A stretch of 64,000 nucleotides of DNA from Desulfosediminicola flagellatus (GCF_005116655.2 NZ_CP050698.1:4566001-4630000); one strand, 5' to 3'; shown: positions 7,927 to 18,144, counted from the stretch's first letter. Notes: generated by a model not told the origin, from the sequence alone. Made by a program: numbers and translations.

Positions 7927-10900
7927 TTATTCGTACTGACCGTCGAGAACGTTCCGTATTTTATTGGTAAGATCATTTATTAAAAATGGTTTTTGTATAA
8001 AGTTGAAGTCCTCTGCCATTACCCCATGACGCAATATCACCTGATTTGTGTATCCCGACATATAAAGTATTTTAATATCGGGATATTTCACTTTGACCAA
8101 CTCAGACAACTCCTTGCCATCCATCTGCGGCATAACGATATCGGTCAGGAGCATGTCAACATTGCCCTCGTAATTTTCAAGAAGGTCCAGTGCCTCCTTC
8201 CCGTTCTCGGCAAACAGGGGTTGATAACCTTTTCGCCTCAATATTGACATTACCAGGTTGCTCACCATCGGATTATCTTCGACCACAAGAATCGTTTCAT
8301 GTCCTTCTGCCCCAACTGTCATTCCAGTACGTTCACCATCCGTTTCCACAGGCTCATTACCGGCTGGAAGATAGATCGTAAACGTTGTCCCTTTCCCCTG
8401 CTCACTCTCAACATCAATCCCACCGCCATGCTGCTTGATAATCCCATATGCTGTGGCAAGTCCAAGACCGGATCCTTCATCCATCGCCTTGGTGGTGAAA
8501 AACGGTTCAAAGATATGTTCCACCACATCACTGGAAATCCCTTCTCCGGTATCATGTATACGGAGTATCACGTACAAGCCGGGCTTGAAGTCTTCCTGAT
8601 CAATAATCTGATCTTCATCGATTTGCTGGCTGCTGGATGATATCGTCATCGTGCCACCCGTTGCGGCCATGGCATGCTGGGCATTTACAGCCAGATTCAT
8701 GACCACCTGTTCAAGCTGACCAATATCGCCAACCACCCTCGGCAGATCAGGTGCAAGATCGAGGTTTATAATGACATTTTCGGTAATAGTTCGTGCCAGG
8801 AGTTTTTCAAAGTTTATCAACAGGTCATTGAGATCAATAATTTTGAATTCAAGGGTTTGCCTGCGACTAAAAGCAAGAAGTTGACGCACCATATCCCGTG
8901 CCCGTGTACCAGCATTAACAATTTCCTCCATCATCTCATAACGATCGTCTGTTTTCTCGGTCTCTTCCATCAGCATTTCGCCAAAACCAAGAATCGGTGA
9001 GAGCATATTATTCAGGTCATGCGCCACGCCACCGGCAAGCCGCCCAATTGACTCGAGTTTTTGTGCCTGCAGATACTGTTCTTCGAGTTTATCACGTTCT
9101 CTTTTCTGGCGTATTTCCTCACGATGAGCAGCCAGCACCGGAGCGGTCTGTGCTGCACAGTTCTCAAGCAACTCCTGATCTTCCGCTGAATAGCCATCTG
9201 ATTTGTTGGCTACAACAATTTGTCCGATCAAATTGTCCCGATGAATAATCGGTACAGCCATTGCGTTATCAAGCACAACATGCCCCTCGGGAAGCTTTAA
9301 AGATCCATTTTCGATACACGTCTTACAGTTAATGAGAGAATCACCCCAGATCCCTGCCCAGGATTCTCGTGGAAAGACAACGTTATCATCATCCATCAAA
9401 TGATTTCCCCAGACATCTCTAGTCATCGAAGGACATACGAGATTACCGCTATCATCAACAAATCCGAAGAAGCCAAACTGACTTGATAACTCTGCAAGTA
9501 TAATTGTTAACACACCATCATACATTTCCTCTTTTGATGATCTCAAAAAGACATTTGCAACCCGACTACTCAGCGTGATTGCACGTTGCTGACGCCGCAG
9601 GGTATCATCAGCCTTTCGACGAGTTGTGATATCTTCCACCACAACGATATGATAATCAGGTTCATCTCCGGTAACCCACATTGGTGAAATGGTGAGATGT
9701 ACCCAGACAGCCTCACCATTCTTAGTGAGTAATCGCTTCTCAGTTGAATACTCATGCAGCTCTCCTGAGACAAGCTGCTGCATTCTCGCAGTATCGTGTG
9801 CATAATCTTCAGCGACAGAAAGATCCTGATAACCAAGCGTTTCCATTTCTTCGCGACTGTATTTCAAGATATCAGCACACTTCTGGTTAACCCTGACAAC
9901 CTTACCCGTTAGAGGCTCCAACAATGCCACCCCTACCGCAGCCTGTTCAAAAAGAGCCCTGAAACGACTCTCACTTGCTTTAAGCACTTCTTCAGATTTT
10001 CGACGTTCGGTAAGATCTCGTGCGAAAGCACAGATATATTCGCGCCCGTTATAATTCAGATAGCTCGTACTAATCTCAACAGGAAAGATAACACCGTCTT
10101 TAGTCTGGTGATACGTCTCAAAAAGCGATCTTCCCTGATTTTTCAGCATATTCCATCTCTGCTGCCATAACTCCCTGGTTATGTTTGTGGAGATATCATA
10201 TACTCCCATGGACAAGAGTTCCTCCTCAGTATAACCCAGGCTTTTGCACGCAGTTGTATTTACAGAAATGAAACGCCCATCTGGTTGCAGCCAGAATGCA
10301 TCTTCAGACGAATTATCAACACTGAACGTGGTTAATTGCAGCCTTTCTTCAGCCCTTTTCTGCTCAGTTATATCCTGAAGAAACCCTTCGAGCATGATAA
10401 GCTCACCACTCTCAGAATACACTCCCATTCCCTGTTCAAATACCCATTTCTCTTCATTTTGGGCAGTGTTGATACGGTAGGTCATCTTAAACGTTTTCTT
10501 CTGCTCAATTCCATTCTGCACACAGTTCCAGACCTGGTCCCTATCGTCAGGATGGATCAGGTCACCAAATGATATTTTTTTATTACCCAGCAGGTCATCA
10601 CTCTCGTAACCAGTGAGTTGTTTGCAACCGTCGCTGACAAACAGCATCGTCCAGTCAGGGGTATTTTTACACCTGTAAACCATTCCCGGAAGGTTACCCA
10701 TCAGGCTGGCGAGTTGACGTTCTCTTTCAAGAAGAGCCTGCTCTACTGAAATTCGTGCCTCAATCTCGGCATTGAGGTCATCCCGAGATGTGGTTATTGC
10801 TTTCAACGTACTCATCATATAACGCAAAGTTTTTGCTAACTGGCCAATCTCATCATCACTTTGCACCACGATGGGCGTATCCAGATCCCCCTTGGCTACC

Positions 10901-11481
10901 TGTTGTGCCGCATCTTCAAGTTGATGTAACGGAATGAAAAAATGTTTTCTGATACTAAAAAATATGGTGGATGATATAACTGAAATAATGAGTAGAAGGA
11001 GCAATATGGCAATCACCATACTCACTACAAATTGCCTGTTTTCACGCTTTTTCGAAATAACAATAGTGACTTTTCCAACCTGAGTGCTTTTGTGGAAAAT
11101 CTCTCTCTCTTGAACCAGATACTGAGCCTCGTCTATTGAAGCCAAGCTCCCAAGCTGAGCAGCTCCATTACGTGATTTCTCACCAATTATTCCATTCTCA
11201 GATTCGACCCGAACCAGAACCACATCTTCTGCAAGCAGTATAAAATCGACAAAATCATCAACATAAGAGTTGTTATACTGCCAGAGTGCAGTCGAAAGTA
11301 CTCCTTCATAAAAAGAGACAAGTCGCTCCATCTGCTCGTTCAACCCCTGCTCTAATGATCTGGTCATATACCAGATCAGCCCACCTGAGGAGATAAGCAT
11401 GGTAAGGGTAACGACCGCAATCAGGCGAATCATCAGCAGTTTGTATAAGCGGTTACCCTTTAATGAGCTTTTCTTCTGCAT
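7927..11481 (-). CDS. Membrane hybrid sensor histidine kinase (HAMP-PAS3-GAF-HisKA-HATPase-REC)
   Basis: 1184 residues. Order: transmembrane segment about 16-37; short periplasmic sensor to about 150; second transmembrane segment about 152-176; HAMP 177-230; three PAS/PAC modules about 255-375, 380-495 and 500-622; GAF-like domain about 635-790; HisKA with phospho-acceptor H821 in GRLAGGVAHDLNN; HATPase with DTGEGIS and GSGLGLAT; C-terminal receiver domain with D1114 in LLTDIVMPQMDG. It should autophosphorylate and pass phosphate to its own receiver; no separate output regulator lies nearby. The start is 9 bp after a periplasmic solute-binding protein gene, suggesting one operon and a ligand-sensing partnership. 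Confidence 0.92.
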   Translation of the reverse strand: MQKKSSLKGNRLYKLLMIRLIAVVTLTMLISSGGLIWYMTRSLEQGLNEQMERLVSFYEGVLSTALWQYNNSYVDDFVDFILLAEDVVLVRVESENGIIGEKSRNGAAQLGSLASIDEAQYLVQEREIFHKSTQVGKVTIVISKKRENRQFVVSMVIAILLLLLIISVISSTIFFSIRKHFFIPLHQLEDAAQQVAKGDLDTPIVVQSDDEIGQLAKTLRYMMSTLKAITTSRDDLNAEIEARISVEQALLERERQLASLMGNLPGMVYRCKNTPDWTMLFVSDGCKQLTGYESDDLLGNKKISFGDLIHPDDRDQVWNCVQNGIEQKKTFKMTYRINTAQNEEKWVFEQGMGVYSESGELIMLEGFLQDITEQKRAEERLQLTTFSVDNSSEDAFWLQPDGRFISVNTTACKSLGYTEEELLSMGVYDISTNITRELWQQRWNMLKNQGRSLFETYHQTKDGVIFPVEISTSYLNYNGREYICAFARDLTERRKSEEVLKASESRFRALFEQAAVGVALLEPLTGKVVRVNQKCADILKYSREEMETLGYQDLSVAEDYAHDTARMQQLVSGELHEYSTEKRLLTKNGEAVWVHLTISPMWVTGDEPDYHIVVVEDITTRRKADDTLRRQQRAITLSSRVANVFLRSSKEEMYDGVLTIILAELSSQFGFFGFVDDSGNLVCPSMTRDVWGNHLMDDDNVVFPRESWAGIWGDSLINCKTCIENGSLKLPEGHVVLDNAMAVPIIHRDNLIGQIVVANKSDGYSAEDQELLENCAAQTAPVLAAHREEIRQKRERDKLEEQYLQAQKLESIGRLAGGVAHDLNNMLSPILGFGEMLMEETEKTDDRYEMMEEIVNAGTRARDMVRQLLAFSRRQTLEFKIIDLNDLLINFEKLLARTITENVIINLDLAPDLPRVVGDIGQLEQVVMNLAVNAQHAMAATGGTMTISSSSQQIDEDQIIDQEDFKPGLYVILRIHDTGEGISSDVVEHIFEPFFTTKAMDEGSGLGLATAYGIIKQHGGGIDVESEQGKGTTFTIYLPAGNEPVETDGERTGMTVGAEGHETILVVEDNPMVSNLVMSILRRKGYQPLFAENGKEALDLLENYEGNVDMLLTDIVMPQMDGKELSELVKVKYPDIKILYMSGYTNQVILRHGVMAEDFNFIQKPFLINDLTNKIRNVLDGQYE

Positions 11482-11490
11482 ACAACCTCT

Positions 11491-12267
11491 TTACTTCGAA
11501 GAAGCAGGAATACTCTTCATGAACTGCTGTTTAATCTCCTCGACCGTACCACTCTCAACCATCTCCTGAATGGTATCAGCCAATGTATTACTGTAGTTCA
11601 ACAATGGAGAATATTTTGAAATTGCAAAATATGACGGAATTCCATCATGGCTGAAATCAACTTTTTCCACTTTGTCCTGCCAGCCCAGATTTGCAATGGA
11701 GTATGCCATGATCGTTTCGTAGGAGATTACAAGATCAACCCGCTTTGCCAGCAACATCTGCAAATGCTGGAAGTCGCTTGTAACCGCTTCCCTTTGTACC
11801 TTCCAGTCGTTGTCAAATTGTTCAAAATACACAGACCCCTTTACTAAACCGATAGTGTGGTCGTAAATATCGTTATATTTCGAGACCTGCACATCACTTC
11901 CCTTCAACCTGTAAAACACTATCTTTTCTTTGTTATAGTATGGTCCCAGATACTCCAGATACGCCTCACGCTCCTCAGTCTTGCCAATTGATGTGATAAT
12001 ATCAACTGCCCCTGTTTTCAGCATCTCAAGGCATCGCCGCCAAGGGCACTCAATATACTCCCAGTTCACATTCGCACGCCTGCCGACTTCAGCCAGTATA
12101 TCGATATCAATACCTTCGAAACCGCTCACGGCAACCATTTTCCAGGGCGGCCAATGCGCAATAGCAACTTTGAATCGTGGAGAGTCATCGCCAGAAACAG
12201 CCGATGGTATTGAAAAAAATAGATTAGCAACAAGAAGGGTAATGAAAGCCAAGCAAAACCTGTTCAT
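11491..12267 (-). CDS. Periplasmic solute-binding protein (SBP_bac_3 type), probable kinase partner
   Basis: 258 residues with a Sec signal peptide (MNRFCLAFITLLVANLFFS, cleavage near residue 25), then an extracellular solute-binding family 3 fold. Visible family features include the IAHWPPWK start of lobe 1, GFEGIDIDILAEVGRRA and VDIITSIGKTEER. No ABC permease or ATPase gene is next to it; the next gene, 9 bp downstream, encodes a membrane hybrid kinase. The family is known to include proteins that act as sensors rather than transport components, so a ligand-presenting role for the kinase is a reasonable inference. The ligand is unknown. Confidence 0.85.
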   Translation of the reverse strand: MNRFCLAFITLLVANLFFSIPSAVSGDDSPRFKVAIAHWPPWKMVAVSGFEGIDIDILAEVGRRANVNWEYIECPWRRCLEMLKTGAVDIITSIGKTEEREAYLEYLGPYYNKEKIVFYRLKGSDVQVSKYNDIYDHTIGLVKGSVYFEQFDNDWKVQREAVTSDFQHLQMLLAKRVDLVISYETIMAYSIANLGWQDKVEKVDFSHDGIPSYFAISKYSPLLNYSNTLADTIQEMVESGTVEEIKQQFMKSIPASSK

Positions 12268-12326
12268 AATACACCTTGATTATAGTTTTACCAGCATGAT
12301 GACATGCTCTATGTATATCCCCGCTC

Positions 12327-12590
12327 TCAGATAATTTCCACCGTGGTTCGACCACTTTTCTTAGCCATATAAAGTGCCTGACCTGCTAGCTTTAGAATTG
12401 AGTCAATACCAGCGTCGTCTTCCTGCCATGTGCTGCTACAAACGCTTACCGTAAAATGAATCGGATATTCATCAACCCTAACTTCAAGTTGTGCACTCAT
12501 ACCCGCAAACGCTCAGCACGTTGGGCAGCACCTTTACTGTCTGTTTCCGTTAGCACAATTGCAAATTCTACACCACACAACAACTACCCC
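12327..12590 (-). pseudogene. Decayed GGDEF (diguanylate cyclase) C-terminal remnant
   Basis: Leftward translation gives LCGVEFAIVLTETDSKGAA then QRAERLR, followed by a stop. A shifted frame then runs from MSAQLEVRVDEYPIHFTVSV through QALYMAKKSGRTTVEII to a stop at 12327. This order matches the second half of a GGDEF domain: degenerate active-site loop, QRAERLR helix, ALYxAKxxGR end. The GG(D/E)EF signature has become CGVEF, there is a frameshift near 12497, and a stop lies just upstream. The beginning of the gene is not recognisable. It is a broken gene with no expected activity. Confidence 0.65.
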
Positions 12591-13649
12591 CGATCAACAA
12601 CGGCAGCGTATAACGAGAGGTAAAAATATACGCAGGATCTTACGTTTGTTTCTGCGCGTGAAAAATGATTCAAGGCATATTCCTTTCTTGCCCATACGTA
12701 TATCTAGTCGTATTAAGGTTGTTACTTTTCTATTAATATGACTACACATCTGCTTAATCCTATCACAGGCATTTTATTTGCTGTACCAAATAGTAGATTT
12801 TTCTCCCGATAAGGGAAATGAACCCTCTCCACGTGTAAGCCACTGTCCCTTTCAACTATCTCCGGCCCAACCTCCCTGAGAACAGGTTGAAATTCTTTTC
12901 CTGGATTCCCTCAAAATACAGTTGAATTGAAGAGGGAATGTACAGTCGATACTACCGGGAATCATTTAAATCGATAAATCGATACGCATACCTGACAGCA
13001 GCAGCGTCACTCCTTTTCATGGCAAGGCACACGTAGCCTGCAACGGACAAAGACCAGTCGATACTACCGGTAAAAGCTAAGGTTATGGTGATGAAACAAA
13101 TGAGAGTCAGGGACCAGGTGCTTGAACAATCTATACAAACGGTCCAACCCCTGGAAGCGATGATCTGACCAGCTTGGAATTCACGACAGACTACACAATA
13201 CTCTTAGCCGGTGGAGGTATAACAGGGGCGGCAGCAATGGTGGCAATGATGGAGCCTGCAGTGAAGATTGTGACAGTAGCAATGACGGTACTCAGCAAAG
13301 AACACAGGAGCACGTTGAATATCTCTGTCCGGTCTTTCGACACGGCAATTTACCTAAGGAGTTGCCTCTTCCTTCACGGGGCTTCACACGGAAAAACAAA
13401 ACAGTATGTATGCACGCGCTGCTGATATCTGATTCTGCCGGGATCAGTTCAGCAGCCTCACTATCTCGAAACGAACAGCTTGGGAAAAGCATGTACAAGG
13501 AAGAAGGATTTTTTATACAACACGACCATAATCTGTCAGACATGCCACAAGCTTGACACTTGAGGATCAAATCAGCAAAAGCCGATAAAAGAAAAAAAAG
13601 CCTATAAACGGACTGATAAAACGAACAGAAGAGGATAAACTGCAAGGAG
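12591..13649. other. Gene-free stretch with a separated 16-bp direct repeat
   Basis: No supportable gene is seen over about 1 kb; open frames are short, without ribosome sites or family motifs. The sequence CAGTCGATACTACCGG occurs twice in direct orientation, at 12943-12958 and 13055-13070, 112 bp apart. The stretch lies between a broken GGDEF gene and a transposase fragment and looks like eroded DNA. Confidence 0.5.
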
Positions 13650-13805
13650 GGACGCTTCATCGACAATTGCCGAGATATGGCCACCCTCACAGATAAAGAA
13701 ATTGAGAGCAATATTTTGCTATTAAATTTAACACCAAGAAAAGTCGTAGAAGGTTTAACACCTCTGGAAGCTTTTATCGGTAGGTATGTTGCGCTTATTA
13801 CTTGA
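13650..13805 (+). pseudogene. IS30-family transposase C-terminal fragment
   Basis: The frame ending at the stop at 13803-13805 reads TDKEIESNILLLNLTPRKVV then EGLTPLEAFIGRYVALIT. The LTPRKV-x-GLTPLEAF block is the typical end of IS30-type DDE transposases. Nothing resembling the catalytic core is found upstream, and the frame is closed by a stop at 13617, so only about 50 residues of the C terminus remain. It is a mobile-element relic marking past insertion next to the lipoprotein gene. Confidence 0.6.
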
Positions 13806-13956
13806 ATCCAGCATCACTGCAAAAGAAATAACACCATTTTCGAGGGAGACAATTGCCCGTCGTGCTGAATTGCACCAGAGGAGCCCTATCCTGTGGGCTA
13901 AGACGGAAGGCCATTGAAAAATCAGCATCATTCTTTTTATCAAGCAAGAGAAACCT

Positions 13957-15132
13957 ATGAAACCTGATACTGTTTATTACTATATCCTAGCCTCATGCAT
14001 GTTACTCCTGTTCGTTTCTGGCTGTTCTGCTGGCCCTCAAATGCTGCAGGGCGTATATCTAAACTACAATGACCGAGTAAGGGCAACAGCCGATGAGGAA
14101 TTGTTGTTAAACATTGTTCGATTACGTTACCTCGATACCATAGAGTTTCTCGCTATCAACTCCATCAGCGCCCAGGCCTCATATAATGTATCGTTGGGGG
14201 CAGAATTAACCATCAAAGATTCTGATTCCACGTTAGTCATCCCAGAACTGAACTATTCCGATCGACCTACATTTTCTTTTAGCCCGCAACGCGGAACACA
14301 ATTCGCCAAACGTCTTGTTGAACCTATAAAGATCGACACCCTGGCTTACCTCGCCGCGTCGGACTGGCCCATCAAGATTTTGATGCAGTTGCTGGTCAAA
14401 GAAATCAATGGCGTCGTCAACGAGTCGCACGGGGATATCGCGAGTTTTTACAAAATCGCGGACACTCTTGGCGATTTGCAGAAAAAGCATAAGCTACTCA
14501 TCGCTTTCACTGAAAACCAGAAACCGATATCCGCACCAATTGAAAAAAGCCTCCTCAAAGCATCAGATCTCATCTCCGCTGCGAAGGCTGGCTACACCTT
14601 CATACCTGATGAAGATGGCCTTTACCTCAGGCTCTCTCAGCCCAACCCTCAACCGATTATGTTCTTGCGAACCACTGCTCCGGAAGGGCGGCATATACTA
14701 AAGCAATTGAGGGTTACAAAGACTGACGATGAGCCAATCGAACTGCGTGCCGGTAGCAAGCGCCAGCTCCACTCCTCAAGTTATAATAATATTTATTTGC
14801 GCACACGCTCCGTATTAGGTGCCATCGTCTACCTTACCCAAGGGGTAACCCCTCCACAATCGCACATTGACAGGAATCTCACTTTCAGCACCTGGCCATT
14901 CCCTGGACCTGATAACGACAACATTAATCAGGTCTTCAACGTTCAAGCCTCACCATCTAGACCACAGGCAAGTCTCGCTGTGCAATATCGCGGATACTGG
15001 TTTTATATTGATGAAACTGATCTCACATCTAAATCAACATTTCTAGTGCTCTCTGAGATATATCGGTTATCCCTCGTCGGTTCCGACCGATCCCAGGCCC
15101 CATTACTCACTCTTCCGTTAGGAGGGCCGTAA
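13957..15132 (+). CDS. Uncharacterised lipoprotein
   Basis: 391 residues. The N terminus has a lipoprotein signal: positively charged/hydrophobic stretch then lipobox LFVSGC, with lipidated Cys at about residue 23. The mature part begins near MLQGVYLNYNDRVRATADEE and contains LLLNIVRLRYLDTIEFLAI; no enzyme motif is recognised. It should be anchored to the inner or outer membrane facing the periplasm. It stands alone between a transposase fragment and decayed signalling sequence, so the neighbourhood gives no function. No close ribosome-binding site is obvious, but the lipobox fixes the start region. It appears intact despite its degenerate surroundings. Confidence 0.75.
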   Translation: MKPDTVYYYILASCMLLLFVSGCSAGPQMLQGVYLNYNDRVRATADEELLLNIVRLRYLDTIEFLAINSISAQASYNVSLGAELTIKDSDSTLVIPELNYSDRPTFSFSPQRGTQFAKRLVEPIKIDTLAYLAASDWPIKILMQLLVKEINGVVNESHGDIASFYKIADTLGDLQKKHKLLIAFTENQKPISAPIEKSLLKASDLISAAKAGYTFIPDEDGLYLRLSQPNPQPIMFLRTTAPEGRHILKQLRVTKTDDEPIELRAGSKRQLHSSSYNNIYLRTRSVLGAIVYLTQGVTPPQSHIDRNLTFSTWPFPGPDNDNINQVFNVQASPSRPQASLAVQYRGYWFYIDETDLTSKSTFLVLSEIYRLSLVGSDRSQAPLLTLPLGGP

Positions 15133-15369
15133 TACATCGTAGCGAATAACTACAGTGATAAACCTCATGCTGCACTGGCTACCCCATAATGGCTCAAGCT
15201 ATTTGCTACAACAGCGGAAGGGTCCGACTATCAATATGTTGGAAGAGTTCATGGCTGTAATGAAGAAAAAATCACCAGAATTGAGCAAAACCTTTCAGGA
15301 ACAAGTTAAAATGCCTGATTCTTCCTAAAAACCGACAATGCTATGGATGATCTTTGCTAATTGGAAGAA
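15133..15369. other. Gene-free stretch after the lipoprotein
   Basis: Only a 30-codon open frame (ATG at 15236, ending PDSS) is visible, without a ribosome site or recognisable family. Nothing else is supported. Confidence 0.35.
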
Positions 15370-15841
15370 TAATGTAAATATTGATTTTTCTTCCAATACA
15401 TAGACAGTGTCAGCAGGATATCAATGTTCTCCGGAGTATCTTCAACAACAAAGACAATTTACATCTCAGGGTTTATAGTAGATTTTCTTTGCGGGAGAGT
15501 GATTTCTAATATTGAAAATAAACTTTCCGGTTCAATAGGTTTCTGCAGGTAAGCTTCACCTCCTATTTCCATATCATCCTCACACACTTCAAGGCCATCC
15601 ATACCCGGCATAACAATGTCGGGAAGAATCAGATCGGATGGTAAAGGCGAGCGAGCTATATCGTCAATGCTATTTCACCATTAAGTGCAGCTCTCACTTT
15701 ATATTGATCTCTTAGTAGGCCAACCAAGAGATCAATGCAGCCGATCTCCCCAAAACAGTATCTCTGTAGATCGGTTGATCTATGATTACGGAGATCTATG
15801 AAAAACATACTCTGTATAGCAATGAATTTTCGGCATCGCAC
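15370..15841 (-). pseudogene. Decayed tandem receiver-domain protein (hybrid kinase tail)
   Basis: Read leftward, three pieces of receiver (REC) domains appear in order. IDLLVGLLRDQYKVRAALNG is a helix-1/strand-2 segment. After a frameshift, SDLILPDIVMPGMDGLEVC carries the phospho-Asp motif, followed directly by AYLQKPIEPESL (the conserved Lys-Pro) with about 50 residues missing between. After an in-frame TAA comes IVFVVEDTPENIDILL, the start of a second receiver, which then fails. The gene is a relic of a multi-receiver response regulator or hybrid kinase, damaged by at least one frameshift, one stop and one internal deletion. Confidence 0.75.
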
Positions 15842-16023
15842 GAAAAACCTGACAAGGGTTCTGATTTACTAAAAGAAAATCCCAATACTACCTCACAGCC
15901 CACAAAGATATCCTCGTGAGATTGCTCTGCTCCTCCATTTTTGATGGCTGGAGGTTGCAAATTTCCAGCCCTGCCCTGATAATCAGGTAATACTCGACTG
16001 TCAGCTCTTTGCGCGTTGCACCC

Positions 16024-16170
16024 AGGAGGCTGTCCAACAAGGGCCTTTCGAAGTCTACGCTATCTGCCCAAACTCTTCGGAATTTTCAAAAAAACAATGC
16101 TCTCAATATCATCTATATGGCTGTGCTTATTTTTTAAAAACGTCTCGATTTTAACCAAAATTCCTATCGA
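16024..16170. repeat. Repeat element A, copy 1 (MITE-like)
   Basis: Starts AGGAGGCTGTCCAACAAGGG and shares with the copy at 35037-35179 the blocks AAACTCTTCG, ATTTTCAAAAAAACAATGCT, CAATATCA, TATATGGC and CTCGATTTT, in order. Compared with that copy it carries about 15 extra bases after the left end and its right end is degraded. It is non-coding, and the family's terminal inverted repeats suggest a non-autonomous transposable element. Confidence 0.65.
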
Positions 16171-16179
16171 GTAGAATTA

Positions 16180-16202
16180 GACACCTGAGGCATGACATGA
16201 CA
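16180..16202. repeat. Repeat element B, isolated terminal repeat
   Basis: GACACCTGAGGCATGACATG-ACA matches 20 of 23 positions of the terminal inverted repeat of the complete element B at 18356-18513. No opposite end is found within 200 bp, so this is a solo end or truncated copy next to element A copy 1. Confidence 0.5.
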
Positions 16203-16387
16203 CTAGCCACAGGTGACTTCAGCTGTTTTCAAGATAGTGCTGATACGGACTTCAACGCTGTTTCTTCAGTATTTCACAGAATCTTTTTCTGTAATTTACC
16301 AGAGGGCTACATATAACCTACAAATACATAAGCCAATCAACCTAAGTCTTTTGCTGAATCCAACAATTCAAACACGGAGTAATGATG

Positions 16388-17680
16388 ATGAAAAGATATG
16401 ATCTTTCTGGAAACTCAAAGATAAAGCGCAGCTTAGGTTGTTTACTTTTTATTGGAGGAACGATAGCAATTTTGACAGGAGCAAGCTATGCCTCTACCGA
16501 GAACGTCGCAGACAAGGATAAAATTGAGGAAACCCTCAAGGGCGACTGGGGACAGATAACCTTCAACCTGCGCTATCGCTATGAATATGTTGACCAAAAG
16601 GGTCTCAAATCCACAAGCGCTGATCCCATCCGTTTGCGTCTTGGATACTTAACACCGAAATTTTCAGGATTCCAGGCATTTGCCGAGTTTGAGGGTAATA
16701 CTCCTGTGTTTGCCGATGATTACAATGATACTACGAACGACAAGACGGAATACGCGGTGATTGCCGATCCATCCGAGGGTGAAATCAACCAGGGGTGGCT
16801 CTCCTATGAATCCATTCCGGACTCCATGGTCAAGGCCGGCCGCCAGCGGCTTCTCCTGGACAACCAGCGCTTTGTTGGCGCGGTAGGCTGGCGGCAGATG
16901 GAGCAAACCTTTGACGCGGTGAACATCTTCAACACATCTATCGGGAATTTCGCCGCAGACGCTAGTTTTATCTGGAATGTTCGCAATATAATAAGTGCAG
17001 ACGTCCGCATGCAGTCTCCACTGCTTAACCTGAAATACACCTTCAAGGGTATTGGTTCCCTTACCGGATACGGCTACTGGCTCGACTACGACGATCCTGA
17101 TAACTCGGGTCCCTTTCCATATGCCTTCTCTACCCAGACTTTCGGCCTGCGTTTTAACGGCCAAACCATGGTGGCTGAAAATTCACTCAAACTCCTGTAC
17201 ACAGCAGAATACGCAAGCCAATCAGACTACAGTGACAATCCTGAAGATTACACCACCAATTACTACCACCTAATCGGCGGCATCACGGTCCCTAAAAGTA
17301 ACTCCCTCGTAACTGATATCACTGGCAAGATCGGCTACGAAGTCTTGGGTTCGGACAATGGGGTATCGTTCAAGACGCCTCTGGGAACCAATCATGTCTT
17401 TAACGGCTGGGCCGACCAGTTTCTGACCGTGCCCCCTGAAGGGTTGAACGACATCTACGCCAGCCTGAGTAGCATCATTGCCGGAATCAAAGTGGATCTG
17501 ATCTATCATGATCTCCAATCCGACAAAGGGGACAGCAAGTATGGAACGGAATTCGATATGATGCTGACAAAGAAGTTCGGCAGCCACTATACACTCCAGG
17601 CAGCCTATGCAAACTACAATGCCGACGAATATAAAACAGATACCGAGAAATTCTGGCTCCAGTTTACCGTGGCCTACTAG
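16388..17680 (+). CDS. Outer-membrane porin of the alginate-export-like family
   Basis: 430 residues from the ATG at 16388, chosen because GGAG lies eight bases upstream; two earlier in-frame ATGs (16382, 16385) are too close to it. A signal peptide ends near ASYAS. The mature protein shows many alternating aromatic/polar beta strands (FNLRYRYEYVDQ, AFAEFEGNT, VKAGRQRLLLDNQRFVG) and ends in an aromatic-rich strand, FWLQFTVAY, as expected for an outer-membrane barrel. The pattern resembles the Alginate_exp family, whose members are often general or unknown-substrate porins. No operon partner is next to it. It is intact although it follows decayed DNA. The substrate is unknown. Confidence 0.82.
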   Translation: MKRYDLSGNSKIKRSLGCLLFIGGTIAILTGASYASTENVADKDKIEETLKGDWGQITFNLRYRYEYVDQKGLKSTSADPIRLRLGYLTPKFSGFQAFAEFEGNTPVFADDYNDTTNDKTEYAVIADPSEGEINQGWLSYESIPDSMVKAGRQRLLLDNQRFVGAVGWRQMEQTFDAVNIFNTSIGNFAADASFIWNVRNIISADVRMQSPLLNLKYTFKGIGSLTGYGYWLDYDDPDNSGPFPYAFSTQTFGLRFNGQTMVAENSLKLLYTAEYASQSDYSDNPEDYTTNYYHLIGGITVPKSNSLVTDITGKIGYEVLGSDNGVSFKTPLGTNHVFNGWADQFLTVPPEGLNDIYASLSSIIAGIKVDLIYHDLQSDKGDSKYGTEFDMMLTKKFGSHYTLQAAYANYNADEYKTDTEKFWLQFTVAY

Positions 17681-17994
17681 ATGTAAAGCCCTACGGGCCG
17701 TAGCCAAGCCCCAGAGACTGACCGGGTGCAGTTGACATATTTCAATAAGCGATCCGCTCGACAGGCCAATGTCGATTGGTCTTCACATGTAACATCAACA
17801 GTATAGACAGAGCAGATAAGACACATTTATGAGTCAACATATGAACGAATCTCATATGTATATCACTGTCAATGGTGATGAGAGTTGTTATACCTAATGG
17901 AATTATACATAAGCTTCATACCCATGTATCCTAATTTACGAAAACTGCAGTAACTTGGGAAATGTCTTCAAAAAGACCAGAGAGAAACCAGAAC
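17681..17994. other. Gene-free stretch between the porin gene and the tRNA terminator
   Basis: About 310 bp with no open frame of note; I see no clear terminator for the porin gene and no repeat copy. Confidence 0.4.
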
Positions 17995-18031
17995 AAAAAA
18001 AAGCCCTTACAGAAAAATACTGTAAGGGCTT
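17995..18031 (-). terminator. Rho-independent terminator of tRNA-Phe copy 1
   Basis: Leftward, the stem AAGCCCTTACAG/CTGTAAGGGCTT (12 bp) is followed by a run of T residues (AAAAAA on the + strand at 17995-18000), 10 bp beyond the tRNA end. Confidence 0.9.
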
Positions 18032-18040
18032 ATATCTAAA

Positions 18041-18116
<76 letters not shown>

Positions 18117-18144
18117 ACCGCGTCTAGCGCGTTTTGGAGAGGCT

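Noticed and set aside
13292..13711. 139-codon minus-strand frame
   Set aside because: It overlaps the IS30 tail and has a Cys/Ser-rich, structureless translation without a ribosome site.
16664..17164. 166-codon minus-strand frame
   Set aside because: Antisense to the porin, whose signal peptide and beta pattern are clear; the translation shows no motif.
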